This document shows, in pieces, positions 24,306 through 32,031 of a DNA stretch of 35,160 nucleotides. Both the position numbers and the translations under genes were made by a program. Source of the DNA: a virus; the IMG/VR virus record IMGVR_UViG_3300044632_001288, positions 1-35,160 of that record. One strand, 5' to 3'. Position 1 is the stretch's first letter. Each line of letters opens with the position of its first letter. Under the pieces are notes generated by a model. That model was not told where the DNA came from, ran no database searches, and saw nothing but the letters and a program-made list of their open reading frames with translations.

Positions 24306-25121
24306 TTAGGTATAATCAGCTGCGTATGTTCCGCCAGCTTGGATTGAAGATAGGTTTTCTGGTATTCTGGTTACAGAAAGAGCGGTTTCATGAGCTTGCG
24401 TCGTAACAACATGTTTTATTCCAATAATATAATAATAATTATTTAATGGCGATGATGTGCTTGAATACGGATATCCGCTAGCTGCATTAACATTAATATA
24501 TACAACTTGACCCAATTTTAATTTAAAATCGCCAGCAACAGTAAAGTCTGCTTTTTGACCATATTTTAAAGCATCTAAAAATTCAACTCTTTTAATTGGA
24601 GTTATTTTTGGAGTGTTCCAGAAAGTGGCCACATTTTGTCTTAGTTTTAAATAATTTACAAAGTTTGGACCAATATCAGGGCATGTGCAACTAAGAGAAG
24701 CTTCTGGAGTTCCCCAAAGACATCCAAGCCAGCTTGTAGCCAATTGTGAATTAATTTCTGCACACTCTACCGATGGCTTTTCCAAATACATGTCAACTGG
24801 AGTAAATGTATTTGTTAAGTTTGGATTGGGAGCAGTAGAACCAGTCCATAAAGTATAGTTGTATTTTTTAGTTCCGCCTGAAGCACCAGATCCACCTGAT
24901 GCACCAGAAGATCCTGAAACTCCACTCAAAAATCCAAGATAAGTTGCTATATCTTTTATTCCAGTAAAACGGTCAAAACATTCATCAATTGTGTTTGGTA
25001 TTCCAGTTACGCCTCTAGTTATAGAAGAATTTGCACAAATATATGTGTCTCTTGAGTTTAGACCATATAAAGCTTCTTGGCTATAATTTGTACCATAAGT
25101 TTTTATTTGATTTGTTGCCAT
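24306..25121 (-). CDS. Virion structural protein with collagen-like G-x-S linker (hub/baseplate type)
   Basis: 271 aa, not identified with certainty. Residues 66-84 form a G-x-(S/T) repeat tract (GVSGSSGASGGSGASGGT). The C-terminal part, FTVAGDFKLKLGQVVYINV and YYYIIGIKHVVTTQAHETAL (about 190-255), resembles the beta-rich C-terminal domain of phage baseplate hub proteins. There are several cysteines (CAEIN, CLWG, CTCPD). It lies just before gp25 in the operon and after the 667-aa protein that has the same linker type, so the two probably work in the same assembly. Confidence 0.55.
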   Translation of the reverse strand: MATNQIKTYGTNYSQEALYGLNSRDTYICANSSITRGVTGIPNTIDECFDRFTGIKDIATYLGFLSGVSGSSGASGGSGASGGTKKYNYTLWTGSTAPNPNLTNTFTPVDMYLEKPSVECAEINSQLATSWLGCLWGTPEASLSCTCPDIGPNFVNYLKLRQNVATFWNTPKITPIKRVEFLDALKYGQKADFTVAGDFKLKLGQVVYINVNAASGYPYSSTSSPLNNYYYIIGIKHVVTTQAHETALSVTRIPENLSSIQAGGTYAADYT

Positions 25122-25132
25122 GTTATTCTTCC

Positions 25133-27136
25133 TTAACCGGTATTTCCACCAGTATTGCCCCCGTTAGCTCCTCCGGTACTCCCAGTATTCCCGGAGCTGG
25201 GAATCGTACAGCAACCGTCAAACGCATTTTCTGCCGTAAAGTAGTAAACGTAATTATTGCCATCAGTATACTTACATAGCTTTACAATATGAAAAATATC
25301 TTCTCCGATAGAGAGTGTTGTAGCTTTTGCACCAATTGGTCTCAATTTAAATCCAGCTGGGGCACAGCTGCTTATATATCCAGTTGGGATATATCCAGTG
25401 GTCAAGCCTCGTTCATTCAAATTTATGGCCCATGTATCGTCTTGAGTATTAGAAGATTTTAATATATCAAATCCCCATTTTTCAACTTGATAGAATAAAT
25501 CTATTCCACAAGATCCACCCGATGCACCCGAACCACCAGAATTTCCTGTTCCACCCGATATACCAGAAGTAGATCCCGTTGTTCCTTCAAAAGACAATTT
25601 ATTCCATTTGTATCTGTATTTTTTTCCTACAGAGTTTCCTGCAGGACAATTGCTATCTTCCTCATAACGCAATAATGCTGCAAAGAAACACTCTTCTTCT
25701 TTTTTACCCATGCAACACAAAGAATACATTATAAAATTTTGCAATTCTATTCTTCTAATTTCTTCAAGTCTAGCTGCAGCACCAGATGCACCGACAAGAT
25801 TTTCAGCTAAAAATGCGTTGTATCTAATATTCATTACTTTTTGTAAATACGTATTTACACCCGGAACAAGTGCAGCTGAACCAACACTATCTGGATAATT
25901 TGGATGGACTTCCGTCATATCAAACATGTTTTTCCACATTTCTGTGTTATCAACAAATTGCATGTAACCAGATGAACCCATAAAATTCATCTTAGAGTAA
26001 ACATTTTGTGTTCCAAAGTTTTGTCCAATCAAACTATGATGTGATGCATCGTTAATAGCATCTAAACCATCATAATAACCCCAATGAGGTTCGTATACTA
26101 CTTGTTCTGCACCGGGAACAGCTATGCCAGTTCCATCTGTATCTATTAGTTCAATATTGTACTTTTGACCTTCGTCTTGAAATTGATACATTAACGATTT
26201 ATAGTTATATGAATCAATATCATCTGGAGAGGTTATTCCTGATGGAATTAGATCTAAAACTTTTGGAGTTTTCTTTATGTAATAATAGTTCTTTGATATA
26301 AATTGATACGCTGGATTGGTTGTGAAGAAATAAGCTTTTCTATAAACTTTTTTATCTGAAAGTTTTTGTATAACAGCATCACCATCAAGAATGCCTATTC
26401 GTCTGTAATCTGCATCCAACGTTGCTGCACTAGGATCATCTTGTGGATTTCTATGAAAATATTTAAAATTTACAGTTCCATCAAATTCAGTCCAAAACAT
26501 GTATTGTGGTACACCATATTGAACTCCAGCATGGACGGTACTCACTGCACTAGAAGCAAGATAATTTAAATAATCAATTGGGTTGTCTGCAACTGCTTCT
26601 TGTCTATCATAAAAAGTATTTAAAGGTCTATACAAAACATAATTTGATGTTGGGTCTGAATATCCCGAAGCTCCATTAAATGCTTTTTGTTTTACTAAAT
26701 TTACAAAGTCATTTACCAAATAAACATTTGGCTTTTTGATGTTTAAAATTGTATTTAAAGATGTTTTTTGTACAGCAGTATAGTATGGATTAGATATGTA
26801 AATTCCAACAAAGTTTTCTTCAGTATCAGATGCTGCGTTATTTAAATAGCTGACACTTGTTACTACGGTTGGCCATTTATTTCCATTAAAAAATTCTATT
26901 ACTACTTTATCAATATTATACTGTTTTATTCTTCCAACAATATCTTTTGTATCTCTTACTATGACAACACCACTGGGAAAAACATCGTTAATGTTTTCTA
27001 CCAATTCTAATCTTTCAAATTGGCATTCAGTATTTTGTATTAAAATATTAACAGATTCTGAGTTATAGCTACTTTGTAGATAAATGGCTTTAACCGTAGA
27101 ATAAGCTGGATTAAATTCACCTTGTGTATTTGGCAT
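25133..27136 (-). CDS. Large baseplate/hub-like virion protein with collagen-like linker
   Basis: 667 aa. The N-terminal block (ILIQNTECQFERLELVENIN, DVFPSGVVIVRDTKDIV) and long beta-rich body suggest a tail-hub (gp27-like) protein, but no decisive motif was recognised. Residues 518-542 form a G-x-(S/T) collagen-like tract (ISGGTGNSGGSGASGGS) and the last 20 residues are also Gly/Asn/Thr-rich. Cys pairs occur near the C-terminal domain (SLCCMGKKEEECF, FDGCCTIP). It sits between the gp53-like gene and the 271-aa gene. Large proteins at this place are known as VrlC-type in some marine T4-like phages; I cannot confirm homology. Confidence 0.6.
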   Translation of the reverse strand: MPNTQGEFNPAYSTVKAIYLQSSYNSESVNILIQNTECQFERLELVENINDVFPSGVVIVRDTKDIVGRIKQYNIDKVVIEFFNGNKWPTVVTSVSYLNNAASDTEENFVGIYISNPYYTAVQKTSLNTILNIKKPNVYLVNDFVNLVKQKAFNGASGYSDPTSNYVLYRPLNTFYDRQEAVADNPIDYLNYLASSAVSTVHAGVQYGVPQYMFWTEFDGTVNFKYFHRNPQDDPSAATLDADYRRIGILDGDAVIQKLSDKKVYRKAYFFTTNPAYQFISKNYYYIKKTPKVLDLIPSGITSPDDIDSYNYKSLMYQFQDEGQKYNIELIDTDGTGIAVPGAEQVVYEPHWGYYDGLDAINDASHHSLIGQNFGTQNVYSKMNFMGSSGYMQFVDNTEMWKNMFDMTEVHPNYPDSVGSAALVPGVNTYLQKVMNIRYNAFLAENLVGASGAAARLEEIRRIELQNFIMYSLCCMGKKEEECFFAALLRYEEDSNCPAGNSVGKKYRYKWNKLSFEGTTGSTSGISGGTGNSGGSGASGGSCGIDLFYQVEKWGFDILKSSNTQDDTWAINLNERGLTTGYIPTGYISSCAPAGFKLRPIGAKATTLSIGEDIFHIVKLCKYTDGNNYVYYFTAENAFDGCCTIPSSGNTGSTGGANGGNTGGNTG

Positions 27137-27137
27137 G

Positions 27138-27977
27138 TCAACTATATTTAACTGTTATAAATTGTGTTTTTAATGTACCTATTTCACTAGGAAGGAAGCA
27201 TAAAATGTTTTTTGATTTGTCTTCAACAACTTTTAATACACTTACGGGAATTGTTTGTGTAGGCTGAACAGGTACTGGCGCAGCCTTTTTTTGATCTGTT
27301 GTTGGTAAAGATGAATATGTATTTTTAAAAATAATTTTACCATCTTCTGGTTTTTTAATTTCTACAGTAGTGTCCAAGTATTTTTCTTTATTGCTAACAT
27401 AGGCATTGTTATAAACAGAATACCCAGTTGCTGTCGGATATATTACGGTTAACTGTTGGCCGGTAGAACCGGTCGGAGTCATGAATGAATACGTTGCACC
27501 TTTTTGGTCTTTTATTACCATATTTCCATCATAAAAAGATACAGATTCGATAATAGAAATTGGACCGTTTAAGTCAAAATTTCCAATATAACCAAAACTA
27601 GAACAAGAACCAGTATTTGCAATATATGGTGCAATTATACTTCCTTGGGGAAAAGCTATTCCCGTAGTACCACTTACATTTTGGACTGTTGCAAAATTTA
27701 TTTTATTTTCATTTGTTTTTGTAAACAAAACAGTATTGTCAGACAACAGATCAAATGGATTTATTTTTTTTGCAGCAAGTAAAAAAGCCCAAAAATTATT
27801 TAAATCTTGATATACATCGTAGCTGGCCTCTAGTAAAGTTGTTTTTGAATCTACCAAAACATTATCAGTGGAAAGAGATACAGCATCTGCATCTATATAA
27901 GTAAAAAAACTGGATATATTAAAATTTCCAATTGTTGATGCAAAAGATCTTTTTGGCAGGTTTTCAAAATACTTCAT
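27138..27977 (-). CDS. gp53: Probable baseplate wedge protein gp53
   Basis: 279 aa. It begins MKYFENLPKRSF, like the (Y/F)F..FP start of marine gp53 proteins. Residues 40-80 (LVDSKTTLLEASYDVYQDLN, NFWAFLLAAKKINPFDLL) match the gp53 pattern of a chain followed by a W-x-LLL...NPFD motif. It has a Pro/Lys-rich region near residues 225-245 (KKAAPVPVQPTQTIPVSV). The C-terminal domain is longer than in T4 gp53 (196 aa) and could be a LysM-like or other addition. gp53 strengthens wedge-wedge contacts. Homology is supported by motif and neighbourhood, not alignment. Confidence 0.6.
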   Translation of the reverse strand: MKYFENLPKRSFASTIGNFNISSFFTYIDADAVSLSTDNVLVDSKTTLLEASYDVYQDLNNFWAFLLAAKKINPFDLLSDNTVLFTKTNENKINFATVQNVSGTTGIAFPQGSIIAPYIANTGSCSSFGYIGNFDLNGPISIIESVSFYDGNMVIKDQKGATYSFMTPTGSTGQQLTVIYPTATGYSVYNNAYVSNKEKYLDTTVEIKKPEDGKIIFKNTYSSLPTTDQKKAAPVPVQPTQTIPVSVLKVVEDKSKNILCFLPSEIGTLKTQFITVKYS

Positions 27978-27982
27978 AAGAA

Positions 27983-28804
27983 TTATCCATTGTACCCAAA
28001 GTATCTATAAGAGATTTCAGACTTGGACCATGTTGCATTTGCTTCAGGAACATATGTTCCGGTTTCAAATTCGGTGAATACCAGACCCAACAAAGTTACA
28101 GACGATCCACCATTAGGTAAGTATCTCACAACAGTATCAGCGTCATCATTTTTCTTTACAATAACTGTATTTAAAACACAAACTAATGGTTCACCAAGCC
28201 AATTTGCAGTAAGGTTTGCATCTCCACCCAGAGCTACGCCATTTCCACGTGTTACAGCCAGAGCCCACAAATTTTGTGGATATGATCTTTCTGGCAAATT
28301 AGATGCAATAGTTGGATATGAAGATTTTCTAAAAGTTCCTACAATATTTTCAACGGCAATAGATTCGTCATTGCTTTTTGGAACTAAAACATATTGGAAA
28401 AAATATTGTTTTCTTCCTTCAGAAATCATTGTCATTTCTGCTATATTGCTAAAACGTCTGTAAGTAGATGTAGCAAACATTCTCTCATGATAAAACAAAG
28501 CGGGTTGCATAACTCTTGCCAGCATGTTTCCTGCACCCGATAAATTGACTCCACCGCTGTTTGCCAATCCAGCTCTAGATAATATTGGTCCAACTGGATT
28601 GTTGTTACTTTCACCATAATTGTGTTGAATTGTGTACCCCGGCTCTTTTGGCATTGGTAACTGAAGGTGGGCAAAAGAACGGTTTATAACTCCAGAACGA
28701 GTACGTTCGAAGTTTTTTAATGAATATGTGGCAGAATAAAAATTCATCCACAACGGCTGTTCTGCAGCATAAACACCAAATGGATATTTATAGGTCGATG
28801 GCAT
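27983..28804 (-). CDS. gp48: Probable baseplate tail-tube cap protein gp48
   Basis: 273 aa. First gene of the 20-kb minus-strand structural block. HLQLPMPKEPGYTIQHNYGE, SEGRKQYFFQYVLVPKSNDE and ENIVGTFRKSSYPTIASN resemble the gp48/gp54 baseplate tube group, with tube-type beta strands and the LVP(K/R)..(D/E)ES..I..I...F pattern. The C-terminus VTLLGLVFTEFETGTYVPEA is also tube-like. T4 gp48 is 364 aa. A TCTAAATA promoter lies upstream, and a second one on the opposite strand serves gp4. Confidence 0.6.
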   Translation of the reverse strand: MPSTYKYPFGVYAAEQPLWMNFYSATYSLKNFERTRSGVINRSFAHLQLPMPKEPGYTIQHNYGESNNNPVGPILSRAGLANSGGVNLSGAGNMLARVMQPALFYHERMFATSTYRRFSNIAEMTMISEGRKQYFFQYVLVPKSNDESIAVENIVGTFRKSSYPTIASNLPERSYPQNLWALAVTRGNGVALGGDANLTANWLGEPLVCVLNTVIVKKNDDADTVVRYLPNGGSSVTLLGLVFTEFETGTYVPEANATWSKSEISYRYFGYNG

Positions 28805-28813
28805 CTGTAAAAG

Positions 28814-28821
28814 TATTTAGA
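28814..28821 (-). promoter_or_regulatory. Late promoter of the large minus-strand structural block
   Basis: TCTAAATA on the minus strand, 9 nt before the gp48-like ATG at 28804. It faces away from the plus-strand promoter 10 nt to its right. Confidence 0.6.
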
Positions 28822-28829
28822 TAAAATTC

Positions 28830-28837
28830 GCTAAATA
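28830..28837 (+). promoter_or_regulatory. Late promoter of the gp4 operon, 5 nt before ATG
   Basis: GCTAAATA followed by ATTTT and the ATG at 28843. A start 6 nt after the octamer would be the initiator A, with no leader. Confidence 0.6.
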
Positions 28838-28842
28838 ATTTT

Positions 28843-29259
28843 ATGGCATACCGTACCAAATACATCCCAAAAAATAAGGAAAAGTATATTGGTGATGCTG
28901 CAAACATTACATGCCGTTCTTTATGGGAAAGAAATATTTGTAAATTTTGTGATGAAACTCCAAATATTGTAAAATGGTCTTCAGAAGAAATAGTAATACC
29001 TTATGAAAGCCCATTAGATAAAAAAATGCACAACTACTATCCAGATTTTTTAATACAGGTAAAAACTGGAGATTTGGTCAAAACTATGATGGTTGAAGTA
29101 AAACCAAAAAAACAAACTTATTTGAAGGAAAATGCTTCAAAGAAAGAAAAAATAACTTGGATAATTAACACAGCTAAATGGAAAGCTGCAGAAATTTATT
29201 GCAATAAACACAATATGGAATTTAAAATAGTAACAGAAAAAGAGATTTTCGCAAAATGA
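28843..29259 (+). CDS. gp4: Head completion nuclease gp4
   Basis: 138 aa (T4 gp4, also called gp50/65, is about 150). Acts in head completion and belongs to the TnsA-like/restriction-endonuclease fold. YRTKYIPKNKEKYIGDAANI, then CRSLWERNICKFCDE with Glu29, NYYPDF with Asp68 and MMVEVKPKKQT with Glu85-x-Lys87 give the E...D...ExK catalytic set. The C-terminus TAKWKAAEIYCNKHNMEFKI is conserved too. The gene ends with an ATGA overlap with the next gene, and its promoter leaves no room for a leader. Confidence 0.93.
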   Translation: MAYRTKYIPKNKEKYIGDAANITCRSLWERNICKFCDETPNIVKWSSEEIVIPYESPLDKKMHNYYPDFLIQVKTGDLVKTMMVEVKPKKQTYLKENASKKEKITWIINTAKWKAAEIYCNKHNMEFKIVTEKEIFAK

Positions 29260-29819
29260 CCAATTCTATCGTAAATATAAAAAATTACTTTGATAGACAC
29301 AAAGGACTTCAAAGAAACAACCGATACTCTTTATCCTTTGCTGGGTTGCCTACAACACTACCCCAGCTTCCCGAAGATGACATTCAGGCTTTTGCTGTAT
29401 CAATGGGTGCAAGAGCTATAGATTCGATTGCAGATAACTTGGCTGGTTATGGTTCAGGCCGTGCAGTTCCAAGATCGCAAAGATTTGTTCCCGGTGTTAT
29501 GTTAACATTTGCAATAACTAATGATAATTTTATTACAGACTTTTTTAATAACTGGTTTAACTTAATATACTCTGGCGGAAGAATAAAAGAATCATTGGAT
29601 TCACCATTCCAACTTTCATTTTATAATGATATTATATACAACTCACAATTAAAGGTAAAGCTGCTAGATCCAAATGGTAATGTTAATAGAGTTTATACTT
29701 TTTTTGAGATATATCCGCTAGAAGCTATACCAGTTGAATTAAATATGATAGAAACAAACAAGTACATGATTTATCAAGTATTATTAAATTACAGAGAATT
29801 TACATTTAAGGATTCATAA
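29256..29819 (+). CDS. Tail-tube-fold baseplate protein (gp54-like?)
   Basis: 187 aa. The start HKGLQRNNRYSLSFAGLP matches the QRNN(R/M)(Y/F)S.(.)F opening of gp54 and gp19-like tube proteins (T4 gp54: FQRNNMFSCVFA). AVPRSQRFVPGVMLTFAITN and DFFNNWFNLIYSGG (central) and LEAIPVELNMIETNKYMIYQ (C-terminal) fit a tube fold. T4 gp54 is longer (320 aa). It lies between gp4 and gp26, with 4-nt and 1-nt overlaps, in a tail-assembly operon. gp54-like tube initiator or a minor tube protein are the best options. Confidence 0.6.
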   Translation: MTNSIVNIKNYFDRHKGLQRNNRYSLSFAGLPTTLPQLPEDDIQAFAVSMGARAIDSIADNLAGYGSGRAVPRSQRFVPGVMLTFAITNDNFITDFFNNWFNLIYSGGRIKESLDSPFQLSFYNDIIYNSQLKVKLLDPNGNVNRVYTFFEIYPLEAIPVELNMIETNKYMIYQVLLNYREFTFKDS

Positions 29820-30484
29820 TGGACAATATAGTTGAATTTTTAAACGCTTCTATGCCAAAATACGAAACTGTTTTGCCTTTTTCTGGCAAAACTGTTTCTT
29901 TTTCTCCTTTTAAAGTAAAAGATGCAAAAAATATTGCAATTATTTTACAAGAAAACAATAAAAAACTTGCTCTCAAAGCAATGATTGACTTAATTAAGTC
30001 TTATTGTGAAGATTTTGATACTTCTGAGGCTTGTTTGGCCGATGCTGAATACTTATTTTTGCAAATAAGATCAAAAAGTGTTGATGAAGTTTTAAATTTG
30101 GTAAGAGATAATGAAAAAATACAAGTAAGTATATCAGAAATAAAGCCAAGAAATAAAATAAACACAGAATCTATCAATTTGGCATCTGGTATTGTACTTC
30201 ATCTAAAAACACCAACAGTAAAGGATCTTCTAAAACTCCAAACACTGGATAAAGAAGATCTAACAAAAGCATGCATAGAAAAAATTGCTATAAAAAATGA
30301 AGTATATAATGCAAATAAGTTTGTCCCAGAAGAAATAAAAAAAGTATTGGACAATCTACCACTATCGGTTATACCAAAACTAGATAAATTTTTAAAAGAC
30401 CAACCAGAACTATATTTAAAAATTCCCTTTGACTCGGGGGAAAAGGAGGTATCTGGTTTATTAAATTTTTTTATCTATCGGTAA
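29819..30484 (+). CDS. gp26: Baseplate hub/tail assembly chaperone gp26
   Basis: 221 aa (T4 gp26: 208), a member of the T4_baseplate-type family needed for hub assembly. It has an N-terminal MPKYETVLPFSGKTVSFSPF then KVKDAKNIAIILQENN (about 13-50), and the late block ASGIVLHLKTPTVKDLLKL (about 121-139), both typical. The gene is followed by a gp51-like frame shifted by -1. The last codons read L-N-F-F-I-Y-R-stop, and the two F codons are part of a T7 slippery run. A -1 frameshift there would extend the protein to about 286 aa. The start overlaps the previous stop by one base. Confidence 0.88.
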   Translation: MDNIVEFLNASMPKYETVLPFSGKTVSFSPFKVKDAKNIAIILQENNKKLALKAMIDLIKSYCEDFDTSEACLADAEYLFLQIRSKSVDEVLNLVRDNEKIQVSISEIKPRNKINTESINLASGIVLHLKTPTVKDLLKLQTLDKEDLTKACIEKIAIKNEVYNANKFVPEEIKKVLDNLPLSVIPKLDKFLKDQPELYLKIPFDSGEKEVSGLLNFFIYR

Positions 30485-30525
30485 AGTTTTTTGATTTGAG
30501 AAATTACTTTGTCACTAACTTTACC
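30466..30525 (+). promoter_or_regulatory. Programmed -1 ribosomal frameshift signal (slippery T TTT TTT plus stem-loop)
   Basis: 30466-30472 is seven T's read in the gp26 frame as aaT TTT TTT atc, an exact X XXY YYZ heptamer that can slip by -1 with full re-pairing. After a 7-nt spacer, GGTAAAGTT (30480-30488) pairs perfectly with AACTTTACC (30517-30525) over 9 bp around a 28-nt loop. The slip leads into the gp51 frame. The run of T's could also be an assembly error with one T missing. Confidence 0.75.
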
Positions 30526-30678
30526 TTGATAAACAATTTTGGATGGAGTCTTTTAGATATTGAAAACCAAATATACTGGGAACGGGATATTTATTTAAAA
30601 TTGGTTGCAGATTACGAAGAACAGAAAAAACAAAAACAAATGCAAAAAATGCATGGCTCGGAGTATTTTAACTTATGA
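30472..30678 (+). CDS. gp51: gp51-like tail/hub assembly domain, most likely made by -1 frameshift from gp26
   Basis: This frame is open from the TGA at 30430-30432 to the stop at 30676-30678. It contains no ATG except in its last codons, and only a TTG at 30496 without a Shine-Dalgarno. After the slip it would read YLSVKFFDLRNYF, then NNFGWSLLDIENQIYWERDI, then a charged coil (YEEQKKQKQMQKM). The (L/I)xDIE....(W)ER(D/E)IY pattern is that of short gp51-like and tail-chaperone C-terminal domains. T4 has 51 directly after 26. The fusion would be about 286 aa. Expression from the TTG as a separate 60-aa protein is the alternative. Confidence 0.7.
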   Translation, partial: YLSVKFFDLRNYFVTNFTLINNFGWSLLDIENQIYWERDIYLKLVADYEEQKKQKQMQKMHGSEYFNL

Positions 30679-31109
30679 ACGAAGAAAATAATAATTTTTC
30701 AATAGACATTCAGGCTGAAGTGAATTCGATGGGGAACACCCAAGAAGAGCTTACAGGCGAACCATCTACAATAGTAAATGTTCTTAAAGATATACCTTTG
30801 CCGGAAACATCTTTTTACACTGCTACGGACGTTGATACAGGTACTAGAGTTGCACCTCAAATAGCTATTATTGATAAAGACTTTAATATCAAGATGGATG
30901 CTGAAACAGCATATTCAAAAGCTGAAGAAACAGAAAAAAAATTAAAGGAAGTTAAAGATGGTATGTTGGATATGTATAATAATATGATGAATTCATGGTT
31001 GCCAAATAACAATAAAGATGAGTTTGAAGAAAGACCAACAACCGAGCCTCAAAATTTAATATTTGAAAATAGAAGAGATAGAATGAGTATGCCTCCAAAG
31101 TGGGCATAA
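30675..31109 (+). CDS. Small acidic protein of unknown function
   Basis: 144 aa, not recognised. The start ATG 30675 overlaps the gp51 stop as ATGA. The N-terminus is acidic (MNEENNNFSIDIQAEV), with a Pro/Thr-rich middle, a helical charged stretch AYSKAEETEKKLKEVKDGML (about residues 79-98) and an Arg-rich end (ENRRDRMSMPPKWA). No signal or membrane segment is seen. By position it is the last gene of the gp4-gp26-gp51 operon, and it ends at a bidirectional terminator. A tail-assembly role is inference from context. Confidence 0.6.
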   Translation: MNEENNNFSIDIQAEVNSMGNTQEELTGEPSTIVNVLKDIPLPETSFYTATDVDTGTRVAPQIAIIDKDFNIKMDAETAYSKAEETEKKLKEVKDGMLDMYNNMMNSWLPNNNKDEFEERPTTEPQNLIFENRRDRMSMPPKWA

Positions 31110-31113
31110 AATA

Positions 31114-31139
31114 AAAAAGGCCCCTTTCGGGGCCTTTTT
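31114..31139. terminator. Bidirectional rho-independent terminator
   Basis: AAAAAGGCCCC, a TTTC loop, then GGGGCCTTTTT: a perfect GC-rich stem flanked by A-tracts and T-tracts in both directions. It lies between the convergent plus-strand operon and gp32. The last T belongs to the gp32 stop codon. Confidence 0.93.
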
Positions 31140-31996
31140 CAATCCTTCTCCATCTCAGAGAAGTATTGCAGAGGATCCTTTTCCTCCACATCCTCAGTAA
31201 CCAAGTTTTCTTCCACATCATCTTCAATACTCTTGTTTTCTGTAAACTGAGCACGGATATCATCACCAACAGACTTCTTGTAACGAGCGTTCAGCTCATC
31301 AAAGCTCTTGAACTGACTCTTATCAATAAATGCCTTAAGAGGATATTGCTTCTTCCAAATTTCTTCAAGCTTCTTATCCTCACCACCGAATAGAGGTGCT
31401 GCTGCAGCAAATTCGCTACGGTCGTAATTTACGTAACCACCAACATTGCGAATCTTAATCTTAAAGTCTGCACCAGTCCAGAAATTGAATGGATCAACTG
31501 CAACTTCGTCTTGAAACTCTGGGTGGGCAAGACTCTGAATCTTTTGAAAGATCTTTGTACCGTATTGATAAAGGAAAACCTTTCCTTTATTTTCTGGGTT
31601 AGCAGGATCTTCAATGACTAAAATGTTGGAAATGTAAGTCAACTTACGCTTACGCTGACGAGCAATGTTCTTGTCGTCTTCAATTCCGCTATTCCACAGT
31701 TCTGTGTTTGCTGCACAGACGGGGCACTTCTCCCCAATCGTAGTTGGGCAGTTCTCATAGAACCAACCACCCTTGCCCTTAAACGTGTGGCTGTATACTG
31801 CCACGAATGGGCTGTCTTCACCATCAATCTCAGGAAGGAATCGGACAACCGCGTATCCGTTGCCAGCTTTATCGATACCCGGCTTCCAAAGCCGTTCATC
31901 TTTATAACCCTCCTTAGAAGTCATCTTATCAAGACGCTCTGTTAGGGCTGCGACTGAGTTCTTACTCTTCTTTTTAAAATCTGAAAAATTTGCCAT
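31139..31996 (-). CDS. gp32: Single-stranded DNA-binding protein gp32
   Basis: 285 aa (T4: 301). Coats ssDNA and organises replication, recombination and repair. The N-terminus MANFSDFKKKSKNSVAAL contains the KKKS(K/N) LAST-type cooperativity motif. The OB core includes YAVVRFLP and the zinc ligands His70, Cys83, Cys91 and Cys94 (YSHTF, ENCP, KCPVC), followed by KVFLYQYGTKIFQKI. The C-terminus is strongly acidic (ENKSIEDDVEENLVTEDVEE), as needed for partner binding. Codon use looks less AT-biased than in neighbours, consistent with high expression. GGGGA lies 9-13 nt before the ATG. gp33 is upstream, and a hairpin sits in the leader. Confidence 0.97.
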   Translation of the reverse strand: MANFSDFKKKSKNSVAALTERLDKMTSKEGYKDERLWKPGIDKAGNGYAVVRFLPEIDGEDSPFVAVYSHTFKGKGGWFYENCPTTIGEKCPVCAANTELWNSGIEDDKNIARQRKRKLTYISNILVIEDPANPENKGKVFLYQYGTKIFQKIQSLAHPEFQDEVAVDPFNFWTGADFKIKIRNVGGYVNYDRSEFAAAAPLFGGEDKKLEEIWKKQYPLKAFIDKSQFKSFDELNARYKKSVGDDIRAQFTENKSIEDDVEENLVTEDVEEKDPLQYFSEMEKD

Positions 31997-32031
31997 ATGT
32001 TTCTTTCCCCAAGGATCTACCTCGGCCTTAA

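Noticed and set aside
28023-28463. 146-aa plus-strand open frame opposite the gp48-like gene
   Set aside because: Antisense shadow. The minus-strand gene has promoter, coupling and family-like sequence.
28785-28792. Perfect TATAAATA on the minus strand
   Set aside because: It lies inside codons 5-7 of the gp48-like gene, so a start there would miss the ATG. The upstream TCTAAATA at 28814 fits better.
30434-30450. GGGGGAAAAGG as an alternative slippery site (lambda-like G GGA AAG)
   Set aside because: In the gp26 frame it reads GGG GAA AAG, so the P-site tRNA would need a middle-base mismatch. The T TTT TTT heptamer downstream fits exactly and has the stem at proper distance.
30588-30597. 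AATAAATA-type octamer on the minus strand inside gp51
   Set aside because: Points against the operon with no minus-strand gene nearby. A chance match in AT-rich coding DNA.
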